Origin: DATEDA01 sp963754305
GTDB lineage: Bacteria > Pseudomonadota > Gammaproteobacteria > Burkholderiales > SG8-39
Assembly (NCBI GenBank): GCA_963754305.1
Contig: CAVWFR010000002.1
Location: 1-64,000 of the forward strand
Length of the DNA: 64,000 nucleotides
Reading direction: 5' to 3'
Part shown: positions 29,134-37,184 of the stretch, piece by piece
Position numbering within the stretch: position 1 is the stretch's first letter
Layout of the letters: every line of letters begins with the position of its first letter
Translations under genes and position numbers: made by a program
The notes under the pieces: model-generated
Databases searched by the model: none
Told to the model about the DNA's origin: nothing
What the model saw: only the letters and a program-made list of their open reading frames with translations

Positions 29134-29150
29134 CGGCGCGGGCCGCGCCG
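29134..29150 (-). other. GC-rich stem-loop between livK and livH
   Basis: A perfect 7-bp stem CGGCGCG/CGCGCCG with a GGC loop, next to a 12-base palindrome (GGGCCGCGGCCC at 29123-29134). It lies in the 140-base gap after the receptor gene. Such intercistronic structures commonly protect the receptor mRNA or reduce read-through, so that more binding protein than permease is made. There is no T run, so it is not a classical terminator. Confidence 0.5.
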
Positions 29151-29244
29151 GACCCGGGCCGCAAGTCGAATCGATGGTGTGATCGGCCCGCGGCGCGCCG
29201 GAGACCGGGCGCCGCGGCGTGACGCTGGTAGCGGGGGAGGCCGG

Positions 29245-30387
29245 TCAGTTCTTCGTGACCTTGCCGTTCTCGATCTTCACGAGGTACACGCTCGGGACGT
29301 TCTGGGCGCTTTCCTGGCCCGCCGGACCCTGCTTGATGAAGGCGATATCGCCGTTGATGCCCTTGACTTTCACGTTCCACAGGGCCTTCTGGATCGCCGC
29401 CGGGTCGGCCTTCCCGGCCGTCTTGACGGCCTCGACGATGGTCATGATCCCGTCCCAGCCGCGGAAGCCCTCGGTGAGCCCGCCGACGTTGTGCTTGCGT
29501 GCGTTCCATTCGGCCACGAACTTCTTGGCGAGGTCGGGGTTCTTCACCGCGTCGGGGAACCACGGCGTGAAGAACACGAGATGCATCGAACCGTTCGCGG
29601 CGTCCCCTGCCTGCTGGATCAGCTGGTCGGGCGAGTTCGAGCCGCCGGTGGTGAGGATGCGCGCCTTGAGCTGCTGCTCCTTGGCCTGCTTGAGGATCAG
29701 CGTGATCTGCTCGACCGCCGTCGTCACGAACACCGTGTCGCCGCCCGATGCCTTGATCTTGGCGAGCTGCGCCGAGAAGTCGGTCGCCTTCGGATCCATG
29801 GTCTCCATGATCCCGATCTGCGCGCCCTGGGCCTTGAGCATGTCGGAGAACTCCTTGGCCGCGCCGAGCCCGAAGTCGTTGTTGGTCGACAGGAAATCGG
29901 CCTTCTTGATGCCGAGCGTCTTCACCAGGGGCGCGAACGCGCGCGCCTCCATTTCTGAGGTCGGGCTGATGCGGAAGATCCAGGGGTTGCCCGAGGTGGT
30001 GATCTTCCCGGAGGACGAGGTCTCGACCAGCATCGGCACCCCGTACTCCATGAGCTTCGGCATGACCGCGAGCGTCAGGGTCGAGCTCCACGCCCCCATC
30101 ATCACCGGCACCTTGTCCTTGCCGATCAGCTTCTCGGCCGTCGCCACCGCCTCGGTCGGGTTCGACTTGTTGTCCTCGATGACGAGCTGGATCTTGCGGC
30201 CGAGCACCCCGCCGCTCGCGTTGATCTGGTCCTCGGCGATTCGCGCGCCTTGCGCGACGTAGTTGCCGGAGGCGGCGAAGGCGCCGGTCAGCGGCTGGGT
30301 CACGCCGATCCGGATGACGTCCTGCGCCGCGACCGGGCCGGCGAGCAGCGCCGCCGCGCCGAGCGAGCTCCATAGCTTGAGATTCAT
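29245..30387 (-). CDS. livK: Branched-chain amino acid ABC transporter substrate-binding protein, LivK family
   Basis: A 380-residue periplasmic receptor. A signal peptide (MNLKLWSSLGAAALLAGPVAA) is followed by DVIRIGVTQPLTGAFAASG, the typical type I periplasmic-binding start. KIQLVIEDNKSNPTEAVATA and TTSGNPWIFRISPT are conserved blocks. The ATG has AAGGAGGAGGAT upstream. It is the first gene of the transporter unit. The ligand may be leucine-type amino acids, but the family also includes receptors for aromatic acids, amides and urea. Confidence 0.92.
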   Translation of the reverse strand: MNLKLWSSLGAAALLAGPVAAQDVIRIGVTQPLTGAFAASGNYVAQGARIAEDQINASGGVLGRKIQLVIEDNKSNPTEAVATAEKLIGKDKVPVMMGAWSSTLTLAVMPKLMEYGVPMLVETSSSGKITTSGNPWIFRISPTSEMEARAFAPLVKTLGIKKADFLSTNNDFGLGAAKEFSDMLKAQGAQIGIMETMDPKATDFSAQLAKIKASGGDTVFVTTAVEQITLILKQAKEQQLKARILTTGGSNSPDQLIQQAGDAANGSMHLVFFTPWFPDAVKNPDLAKKFVAEWNARKHNVGGLTEGFRGWDGIMTIVEAVKTAGKADPAAIQKALWNVKVKGINGDIAFIKQGPAGQESAQNVPSVYLVKIENGKVTKN

Positions 30388-31081
30388 GACGATCCTCCTC
30401 CTTGAGATGAAAACCCCGATCCGCCTGCCCCGGACTGCACGTCGTCGCCAGCCGCGCATGCTGCACCCAATCGGACGGTTCGGGCAAGCGCCGGAGGGCG
30501 GTAGAACGGGTCACGCGCGCGAACCTGCCGCCGTATCCGCAACTCGGCGCCGAGGGCGCGCGCAAGCTCCATAGGGAAACGCGCGGTGCGCGAGCGGCTC
30601 CGTTTGCAGGAGGTTGCGAGCGTCGCGGCGCTGCGCGCGCCGCGGCCTGGCGGGGAGATTCCGGTGCAGCTCTACCGACCGAGCGGGTCGCCGGATGCGG
30701 AAGCGCTCCCGTAGGATATCGGCATTACGGGCGCCCACAAGCGGCCTGACCCGCTGCAGTCTTCCGGTCCCTTGCAATGTCTAGGATCCTAGACATCACA
30801 GCGATGGGCGGAGAGATCTACGCTCACCTGTCCAGAGAACGTCGCGATCGGCGTAAAGAGGCGCTTTCTGTTCGCTCGGGTCGCCGCCAACGGAGCTGGC
30901 GAAAGGCATTTCCTTATCCTATAACGCTACAGAACCCACCTTTCGAAGCGTTCGGGTGGCTCGGAGCATCGAGGCGGGCGACAAGTTCCCACGAAGACCG
31001 TAAGTCGATGATTTGAGGGGAACACGGTCATGCCGCCTGCGCCGTTTGGTAATCGGCTTGTCTCGTGATCAGGTGCGTTCC
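30388..31081. other. Divergent intergenic region with a palindrome
   Basis: About 690 bases between livK and the sigma-54 activator. Apart from the perfect palindrome listed separately, I see no gene with family features. Short open frames near livK have unnatural composition. The promoters of both divergent units should be here; a clear -24/-12 promoter was not found. Confidence 0.5.
30777..30796. promoter_or_regulatory. Perfect 20-bp palindrome, possible operator
   Basis: The half-site ATGTCTAGGA is followed at once by its exact reverse complement, giving a 20-bp perfect palindrome. It lies about 390 bases upstream of livK and about 285 bases upstream of the sigma-54 activator start. The size and symmetry are right for a dimeric regulator such as a GntR-type protein. 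The cognate regulator is not known. Confidence 0.5.
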
Positions 31082-32458
31082 ATGCGCGCCTGCCTTCAAT
31101 TCCTTGGCTCCAACAACGTTGTTTCCGAAAGGTCTTTGAGCAGAGCTCTGGCTGAAGCAGGGATAAGTACGCAGTCGTTCGGCTCGGCTGGACCGGGTCC
31201 GGTGATCTGTTTCTTTGATGAGTTCGACCACAGCCTTTGCGAACGCGTGCAGGAGTTTAGCGGCGGCGGCGTGGAGCGGGTCTTGGCCATCGCACCTGGG
31301 AAGGCGGCGCTCACCAGTGCCGGCGCCTGGCAACTGTTGCAAGCCGGCGCATCCGAGGTCTTGACTTGGGATCATTCCAGTGATCCGGTTGCCGAAATAG
31401 TATGCCGGCTTGAGCGCTGGGCCGCCGTAGACGAGCTGGTTGAATCCCCCGCCGTTCAGACGACCCTGGTCGGACAAAGCCCGGTCTGGAAGAGGATGCT
31501 GCGGCGGATTGTCGAGCTCGCGCACTTCACTCTCAGCACCGTCCTGATCCTGGGAGAAAGCGGCACCGGCAAGGAGCTTGTGGCGCGACTGGTGCACGCA
31601 CTCGACCCGCGCGAGAAGAAGACAGGCGAGTTTGTGGTCCTCGATTGCGCAACGACCGTTCCGGAGCTCTCGGGTAGCGAATTCTTCGGCCACGAACGCG
31701 GCGCGTTTACCGGCGCGGTGCATGCTCGCGACGGCGCATTTGCGCTCGCCGACAAAGGGACGCTGTTTCTCGATGAAGTCGGCGAGCTGCCGATGCCCGT
31801 GCAAGCCCAGCTACTGCGCGCGGTGCAGGAGCACACCTACAAGCGCGTCGGCGGCAATGCGTGGGAAACCGCCGATTTTCGGCTCGTTTGCGCGACCAAC
31901 AAGGACTTGTACGAAACGGTGCAGCAGGGCAAGTTTCGGCACGATCTCTATTACCGGATCGCTACCTGGATCATCACACTGCCCCCGCTCAGGGATCGCC
32001 GTCAGGACATCCTCCCGCTGGCGCGGCATTTCATGCGCCAGTTACGTCCCGATGCGGAACCGCGGGAGATCGATTCGCCCGTTCGCGAATATCTCGTGCA
32101 GCGCGAGTACCCCGGGAACGTGCGCGAGTTGTGGCAGGTGATCGCCCGCATGATGGACAGGCATGTCGGCTGCGGACCGATCACGGTCGGCGATATTCCC
32201 GAAGACGATCGCCCGCGCGAAGGGCAATCGAACGACTGGCGCGACGAAGCATTCGAGCGCGCAATCCAGCACGCGCTGTTGCGCGGGGCCAAGCTCAAGG
32301 AGATTGGTCGTGGCGCGGAGGAAACCGCGGTTCGAGTCGCGCTTTCCGATGAACAAGGCAACCTGCAACGGGCGGCGAGCAGGCTGGGCGTTACCGATAG
32401 GGCGCTGCAAATGCGCCGTGCCAGCGGGCGCCGTTCGCACCCGGCGGATCAGGCGTAA
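31082..32458 (+). CDS. Sigma-54-dependent transcriptional activator (NtrC-family AAA+)
   Basis: A 458-residue enhancer-binding protein that opens sigma-54 promoters. The N-terminal 130 or so residues are a degenerate receiver-like sensory domain without a clear phosphoacceptor Asp. The AAA+ core has Walker A GESGTGKE, the sigma-54-contacting loop ERGAFTGAVHA and Walker B GTLFLDEVGEL. An arginine-finger region (FRHDLYYRI) and YPGNVRELWQV follow. The C-terminal Fis-type helix-turn-helix is NLQRAASRLGVTDRALQMRR. The start shown fits the sensory domain; an upstream start adds 23 residues. The target is not known. Confidence 0.92.
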   Translation: MRACLQFLGSNNVVSERSLSRALAEAGISTQSFGSAGPGPVICFFDEFDHSLCERVQEFSGGGVERVLAIAPGKAALTSAGAWQLLQAGASEVLTWDHSSDPVAEIVCRLERWAAVDELVESPAVQTTLVGQSPVWKRMLRRIVELAHFTLSTVLILGESGTGKELVARLVHALDPREKKTGEFVVLDCATTVPELSGSEFFGHERGAFTGAVHARDGAFALADKGTLFLDEVGELPMPVQAQLLRAVQEHTYKRVGGNAWETADFRLVCATNKDLYETVQQGKFRHDLYYRIATWIITLPPLRDRRQDILPLARHFMRQLRPDAEPREIDSPVREYLVQREYPGNVRELWQVIARMMDRHVGCGPITVGDIPEDDRPREGQSNDWRDEAFERAIQHALLRGAKLKEIGRGAEETAVRVALSDEQGNLQRAASRLGVTDRALQMRRASGRRSHPADQA

Positions 32459-33276
32459 CTGGGCAGAGACAGCCAGGGGTCCGGAACCTCGCGCTCGGGG
32501 TGGCCGCGTCCCGGGTCGGTTCCCACGAAATGCCGCGGTCGGCGCTTGCGGACGCCAGAAATAAGCCGTAGCAGGTTGTCGCCCAGCACCAGCCGCGCAT
32601 CGCCAGGCCGCAATCCGAGCGCGCGTATCTTCGCGAGCTCTACGCCGGGATGCAGCCACGGGCCGTCCGATCCGAACAGCAGCTTGTCCGGCCCTGCGCG
32701 CCGCACTGCTTCCACCAGCAGGTCGAAGCGTCGAACCCCGGAGGTATCGGCATAGACGTTCGGATGGCGTTGCAGGTGATCGATCAGCGCCCGTTGCGCC
32801 TGCCAGTCGTCGGCAAAGCTGCCGAGGTGCGGAATGATGAAGGACACCTCCGGATACTCTCGCGCCAGGAGCTCCACCACCGAGACTTCACCCATCACGT
32901 CGTAGAGCACCGGCAGTGAGAACGCCCGGGCGGCCTCGCAAACCTCGCGGGTGATGCGTGCGTCATGGCGATGAACCTTGATGCCCACGAACCCGTACCG
33001 CAGGACGGCCGTCTCTACCATTTCATACACGCGCGCACGATCCCGATCGGCGTTGATGAACGCGAACCCGTAGAACCGATCGGGCCGGCTGGCCACGATC
33101 CGCGCAACCTGACGGTTGGCGCGGGCGTAATCCGAATGGAACGCGGCCAGCAGCACCGTGCGATCGATGCCGGCCCGGGCGGCCCGCAGCAGATAGCGTT
33201 CGAGCGGCGCCGCGGTGTCCCAAGGGCCGGTCAGGCCGTCGCCTTTGCCGGCGTGGCAGTGGCAGTCGATGATCAT
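32449..33276 (-). CDS. Amidohydrolase-family metal-dependent hydrolase
   Basis: A 275-residue TIM-barrel hydrolase of the amidohydrolase-2 type. Metal-binding motif is IDCHCHAG at the N-terminus, then GIKVHRHD, then IIPHLGSF, and the late catalytic Asp in FGSDGPWLHP. These enzymes often decarboxylate or hydrolyse aromatic or lactone substrates. Its 3' end overlaps the last ten bases of the sigma-54 activator gene on the other strand. It follows the wall-hydrolase cluster on the same strand with a 27-base gap, so it could be in the same transcript, but nothing in its sequence links it to the cell wall. Confidence 0.85.
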   Translation of the reverse strand: MIIDCHCHAGKGDGLTGPWDTAAPLERYLLRAARAGIDRTVLLAAFHSDYARANRQVARIVASRPDRFYGFAFINADRDRARVYEMVETAVLRYGFVGIKVHRHDARITREVCEAARAFSLPVLYDVMGEVSVVELLAREYPEVSFIIPHLGSFADDWQAQRALIDHLQRHPNVYADTSGVRRFDLLVEAVRRAGPDKLLFGSDGPWLHPGVELAKIRALGLRPGDARLVLGDNLLRLISGVRKRRPRHFVGTDPGRGHPEREVPDPWLSLPSYA

Positions 33277-33303
33277 GATGAAGTTATGAGCTAACGGTAC
33301 CGA

Positions 33304-34278
33304 CTAAAGTTTGCTCACTTGCAATAGCTTCAAGAGCGAGCGAGCGCCCGGGTAATTATCGACAACGGGTTTTTCATACATCGATGCGGGATCGACCCCG
33401 GATTTTTTCAAGGCATCCGCAAAACGCGCTCGCACGTCTTTGGAGCGAGGTTTAGTCTCGTTTATGTCGCCGATCAGGTTGACGCTTGCCATACCTCTTC
33501 GCACAGCCAGCCAGTTCTGTGCACCATAGCGGCGAACCAGTCGGACCACGAAGTCTGCAAGCATCACGACCGATGACGCCGGATCAAACACCAGAAATGG
33601 ATCGGCCTGAGCAAACGGCCCCTTCGCGCCACCTGCGGCAAGCCCGGTAGCGGGAAGCAAGCCGAACCAGCCGCCGCTGCCAAAACACCAACGCTCCCGT
33701 GGGAAAGCGTTGCCGCCGTAATAGCCCCGAGATTTCGCCCCGGCGAACAGCTTGCAAGCAGCTTTGGCCTCCGAGGGAACACAATTAGCCGACAGATTCT
33801 TCCAACGGCTCTCGGTGTAGGCGGCAGCAACTGCAAAAGTTGCGAAACCGTCGATCCCCGACTTCTCGACTAATGACGCCAGACGGCGGATTTTTCCCGG
33901 ATCGGATTCCCCATTTGACGCGCAGGGAGAGCCGAACTTCGGGCGCGTCGGCTGAATCGAAGGCGGTTGATACCTCTTCATCGCCGGACGTACCAGGTTG
34001 TCGCGGATGTCTAGCCATTCGGCGCTGAGCTGGTCATAACCCGGCTCCCCTTTCACAAGCTTGCCGCCTGACCGCTCAGGGTGCCGCGCGAAGAAAACCA
34101 GATTCGTCAGCCTGTTCTCATCGCGGTCACCGAAAGCCGCCGCGAGTTTTATCGCCACGCCTTCCAGCCCGTTGCCCAGTGCTTCGAGGATCGAGTGCGG
34201 GAAGTCCTGAAAGCTGAATTCCTCTTCCATCTCAAAATACGGATCAGCAAAGGGGTTTGGTGCAATGCACGTTCTCAT
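33304..34278 (-). CDS. Lytic-transglycosylase-like protein with acidic leader
   Basis: A 324-residue protein. Residues 1-25 include a short acidic stretch (MEEEFSFQDF). Residues 30-100 form a module shared with the neighbouring M15 gene (LVFFARHPER, then EPGYDQLSAEW). The C-terminal half resembles a lysozyme-fold lytic transglycosylase: AAAYTESRW carries the likely catalytic Glu, and GWFGLLPATGL fills the place of the GLMQLMPAT-type motif. No signal peptide is seen although the substrate would be peptidoglycan glycan strands. It is the last gene of the wall-hydrolase cluster. The enzymatic call is inference from two short motifs. Confidence 0.6.
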   Translation of the reverse strand: MRTCIAPNPFADPYFEMEEEFSFQDFPHSILEALGNGLEGVAIKLAAAFGDRDENRLTNLVFFARHPERSGGKLVKGEPGYDQLSAEWLDIRDNLVRPAMKRYQPPSIQPTRPKFGSPCASNGESDPGKIRRLASLVEKSGIDGFATFAVAAAYTESRWKNLSANCVPSEAKAACKLFAGAKSRGYYGGNAFPRERWCFGSGGWFGLLPATGLAAGGAKGPFAQADPFLVFDPASSVVMLADFVVRLVRRYGAQNWLAVRRGMASVNLIGDINETKPRSKDVRARFADALKKSGVDPASMYEKPVVDNYPGARSLLKLLQVSKL

Positions 34279-34500
34279 AGAACGCCTCGATCGATGTACA
34301 CCGAGTACGGCACAAATCGAGCCTTTTGGGGACAGGGCGGCGACACCGTTGCTCGTCTCAAGGAGGGACGGCCGAGATTAGCCGGTAATGCAATCCCCGA
34401 AGCCTCCGCCGATGCGGCTCTTCTCCGTCGTCTATGCCCTCGTGTGCCGCAGTAAAGCGTGTACCACCGCAACTATTCTGATTTCCACGCCGCCGTCTCC

Positions 34501-35499
34501 CTACCCCGCAGCGGGCGGATTGTATTCCCAGTGCCACGGCTCTCGTTCATACGGATAAAAACCGAACCGCACGGCGTTTCTGGACATCCACGCGTAGGCA
34601 ATTTCTTTTCGCATGGCTCCCGCATTGCGCTTGCCGATCCCGCGACCCATCCACAAGTCGACCGCACGCCCGGAATGATGGGCGCTAGACCCTGGCGGCG
34701 CTATCCACTTTCTCGCTTCTTGTGCCGACCCATGCTTCCCGAGGCCTATTTTCCAGAGCTTTTCCTGACGGGCCACGCTGCGATAACCGGAAACGAGCGT
34801 CAGCAGAGGCTGAGGAATACCATCCGCGCGTGCAGTTTGGATCATTGCTTCTAGCGCTTGAGCAGCACGTCTATGCAGAAGCACCTTTCGCCCCTTGTAC
34901 CCGATCACCGTTATCAGGTCCTCGCGCCGGGGTTCTCTCTTGTCCTTATCCGCCCTCCGCCGGGCGACTCGATGCCAGAACCTGGAGTCGATGGTGCGGA
35001 CGCACCCAACGTTCTTCTCCAGAATTGGCTCGATTAGAGTCCGCCAAGCTTTCCATTCCTCGCTGAGCTTCTTGAAGTTAGGTTCATTGGAGTCTAGCGC
35101 GCGTCCATCGCGCTCGGAGTGATGCAAAAAGAAGACGATACTGGCGAGCTTTGCCGAATCTCGTATCCCGGCTTCGATGGCGCGCTGAACGACCGCTGGC
35201 CAGGCCAACGGTCCTCTAGCGAAAGCTTCTTTGACTTTATTGGGCAGATCGACCGCGCGAAACTCTTCTTCCTCTCGCTCGGGATTCAGACCGAGCCCGT
35301 CGAATCCGTAGCGGTTAGGAAGTTGGTCTTCCTTGTACGCGTTAGACCCGCGATGAACTCGACGGATCGCCTGGTTGGCCCATGCTGTTTTCAGCGCGGA
35401 TTCCGAATCGACCTCCGCGCGGCGCGCCGAGGCAGGATCGAGAAACACGATAATTGCACCGTTTTGACGCAACCACCTGCCGGTCGTTGTTTGATTCAT
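34501..35499 (-). CDS. M15-family (VanY-like) D-Ala-D-Ala carboxypeptidase-like protein
   Basis: A 332-residue protein. The N-terminal half contains EEEEF and the module shared with the gene downstream (IVFFLHHSER, then EPNFKKLSEEW). The C-terminal domain is an M15 peptidase: VSGYRSVARQ, the zinc motif SAHHSGRAVDLW and EPWHWEY with the catalytic Glu and third ligand. Such enzymes cut the D-Ala-D-Ala or L-Ala-D-Glu bonds of wall peptides. There is no signal peptide. Two adjacent ATGs follow GGTGGAGG; the second has the better spacing. A 222-base gap separates it from the transglycosylase-like gene. Confidence 0.85.
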   Translation of the reverse strand: MNQTTTGRWLRQNGAIIVFLDPASARRAEVDSESALKTAWANQAIRRVHRGSNAYKEDQLPNRYGFDGLGLNPEREEEEFRAVDLPNKVKEAFARGPLAWPAVVQRAIEAGIRDSAKLASIVFFLHHSERDGRALDSNEPNFKKLSEEWKAWRTLIEPILEKNVGCVRTIDSRFWHRVARRRADKDKREPRREDLITVIGYKGRKVLLHRRAAQALEAMIQTARADGIPQPLLTLVSGYRSVARQEKLWKIGLGKHGSAQEARKWIAPPGSSAHHSGRAVDLWMGRGIGKRNAGAMRKEIAYAWMSRNAVRFGFYPYEREPWHWEYNPPAAG

Positions 35500-35600
35500 C
35501 ATGCCTCCACCAAAACAGCGCGAGGTCCGGGAGTCGTCTGTATGAACCGGCGGGAACGCTACATTCAAGCAAGGCGAATCACGGCGATCAAAATATCAGA

Positions 35601-36010
35601 TCAATCACTCGCTCCACTAACCCGCAGTCCAGCAGTAAGCACGGTCGCGGTTGCGCCTGCCGACGACCGGCCTATGCCGGCGCGCAGCTTGCGCGGCTCG
35701 TGGTCAATCGAATCCCAGTTGATGCGCGCCTTCTCGTCATCATTCAGGTAAAGAACCGCGGTTGGTTCTCGGGTGCCGATCCGCAGTAGGTGCAGCTTCC
35801 ACTTGCGCCAACTGTCTATCTTGATTTCGACATTGCTGTCGGCCACCTCCGGGCTGCCATCCGAGTTCCTCGCGGCAATACCAGCCCAAACCGGTCCTGC
35901 GCCCTTGTAAAGACGAGCCGCGACGTACAGGCCCGCTTCACTCGAGAAAATGGAGTAGATAGATAGATTGGCCTGGATCCAGGCCAAGCTTCGCGGGATT
36001 AAACCAGCCT
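35601..36010 (-). pseudogene. Out-of-frame C-terminal part of the M23 gene, LamG-like
   Basis: This segment reads on in another frame from the end of the M23 peptidase gene. It encodes a beta-rich sequence (SSEAGLYVAARLYKGAG, then VEIKIDSWRKWKLHLLRIG, then AGIGRSSAGATATV) with the pattern of a concanavalin/LamG-type domain: an exposed tail, a W-H-like centre strand and a final AGI/GR segment. The preceding gene's own C-terminus (DFETGETPAGWSAV) looks like the first half of the same domain. A single-base change near 36000-36030 would join them, so this is probably one gene broken by a frameshift or sequencing error. Confidence 0.6.
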
Positions 36011-37087
36011 TCGCGCCGTCCACTCGGCGCAATTTTCGATCAATGGAAACTCGATGCCCGCGCGTTGTGTGGTCGCTTCGGTCGTCGATGCGTCGATGCT
36101 TACCATGACAGCGGAATCCGCCTCGGCTTTGGGATGATCCTCCGTGACCTCGAATTGCAATGACGTACCGGCTCCCGAGGCGCTTGTCACTGCGGACCAA
36201 CCGGCGGGTGTCTCGCCGGTTTCGAAGTCGACGCACTCCTCGATCGCCGCTCGATCCGGAACTGCAATGATCGAACTGGTGGCCGTGTTACCGCCGACAT
36301 CGATAACGCGGGCGATGAGCGCATTGCACTCTGCCGGGATGTTGCGGACGAGGATGCCGTACCTGAGGTCCGTTCGGCCCTGCGCGACCATATTGGATTT
36401 CTGATAGCCCTCCACGCCGATGTCATTGACGAAGGTGAACTCATCGCCGTTTCCTTCGTTGACGGTAGTCTTGTCATCGAAGTCGACGACACGCGTTTCG
36501 AGCAACGCCGCGCCGCATCTGAGATCGACCTCGACACGGCTCAGGTCCCCCTCGAGCTTGCTCCCCGCGCCGAACAGCAGGCGCGCGGCCATGAGTTTGC
36601 CGACTCGGTGGAAGCGATCACCGATCGGGGGAGTGAAGTTGAAGCTGTCGGGATAGGGCAGGTAGCGGAGCGGGTGAACGCTCCCTATTTGCCTGCTGGT
36701 GCCTTTGCGGAGCTCGATATGCAAATGCGGGTACGTCGCGTCGTCGTCTCCGACGGTGCCGATTTTCTGCCCTTGAGCGATGCTCGCGCCCTGCCTAACG
36801 GCCGCGTCGATGCTGTCGAGATGCACATAGACGTGATACATCTTCTCGCGCGTGGGCTCGTCGACCTCGATGACGACATGGCGAGAACTGAACCCTCCGG
36901 TTCCACCGGGCCCGGCACGGTGTACGGTGCCTTCACGCATGGCATAGACGTTCGTGCCGATCGGCGCGGGCAGATCGATGCCATCGTGGAAGTCCCACCT
37001 GTTTCTGTTTATGCGCGGCCCGAACGATGTGTTCATCTCGTCGGGCGTTGCGCTCTTGCTCAGAGGCCAAATGTAAGGTGGCGGCAT
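35999..37087 (-). CDS. M23-family metallopeptidase-like protein, C-terminus frameshifted
   Basis: A 362-residue frame. The first 160 residues are an M23 (LytM-like) domain with WDFHDGIDLPAPIGT, then HVYVHLDSID and YPHLHIELRKG, carrying the zinc and catalytic residues for cutting wall peptide cross-links. A beta-rich region follows, then the start of a LamG-like domain that is cut short by a stop; its remainder is found in another frame immediately downstream. There is no signal peptide. The start MPPPYIWPLSK has GAAGGAGAACAG upstream. It is likely a wall endopeptidase with a binding domain. Confidence 0.82.
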   Translation of the reverse strand: MPPPYIWPLSKSATPDEMNTSFGPRINRNRWDFHDGIDLPAPIGTNVYAMREGTVHRAGPGGTGGFSSRHVVIEVDEPTREKMYHVYVHLDSIDAAVRQGASIAQGQKIGTVGDDDATYPHLHIELRKGTSRQIGSVHPLRYLPYPDSFNFTPPIGDRFHRVGKLMAARLLFGAGSKLEGDLSRVEVDLRCGAALLETRVVDFDDKTTVNEGNGDEFTFVNDIGVEGYQKSNMVAQGRTDLRYGILVRNIPAECNALIARVIDVGGNTATSSIIAVPDRAAIEECVDFETGETPAGWSAVTSASGAGTSLQFEVTEDHPKAEADSAVMVSIDASTTEATTQRAGIEFPLIENCAEWTARRLV

Positions 37088-37184
37088 TTCTGTTCTCCTT
37101 CGGCCAAAGGGCCGCATATCCGAAGCCCTTCGACAATTCCTCGGCTCCGCCCCGTATCACGGATAACGAAATCTCCGGCAATAG

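Noticed and set aside
30388..31081. Possible sigma-54 -24/-12 promoter for the liv genes
   Set aside because: No sequence with the required GG and GC spacing (TGGCAC-N5-TTGC) was found on either strand.
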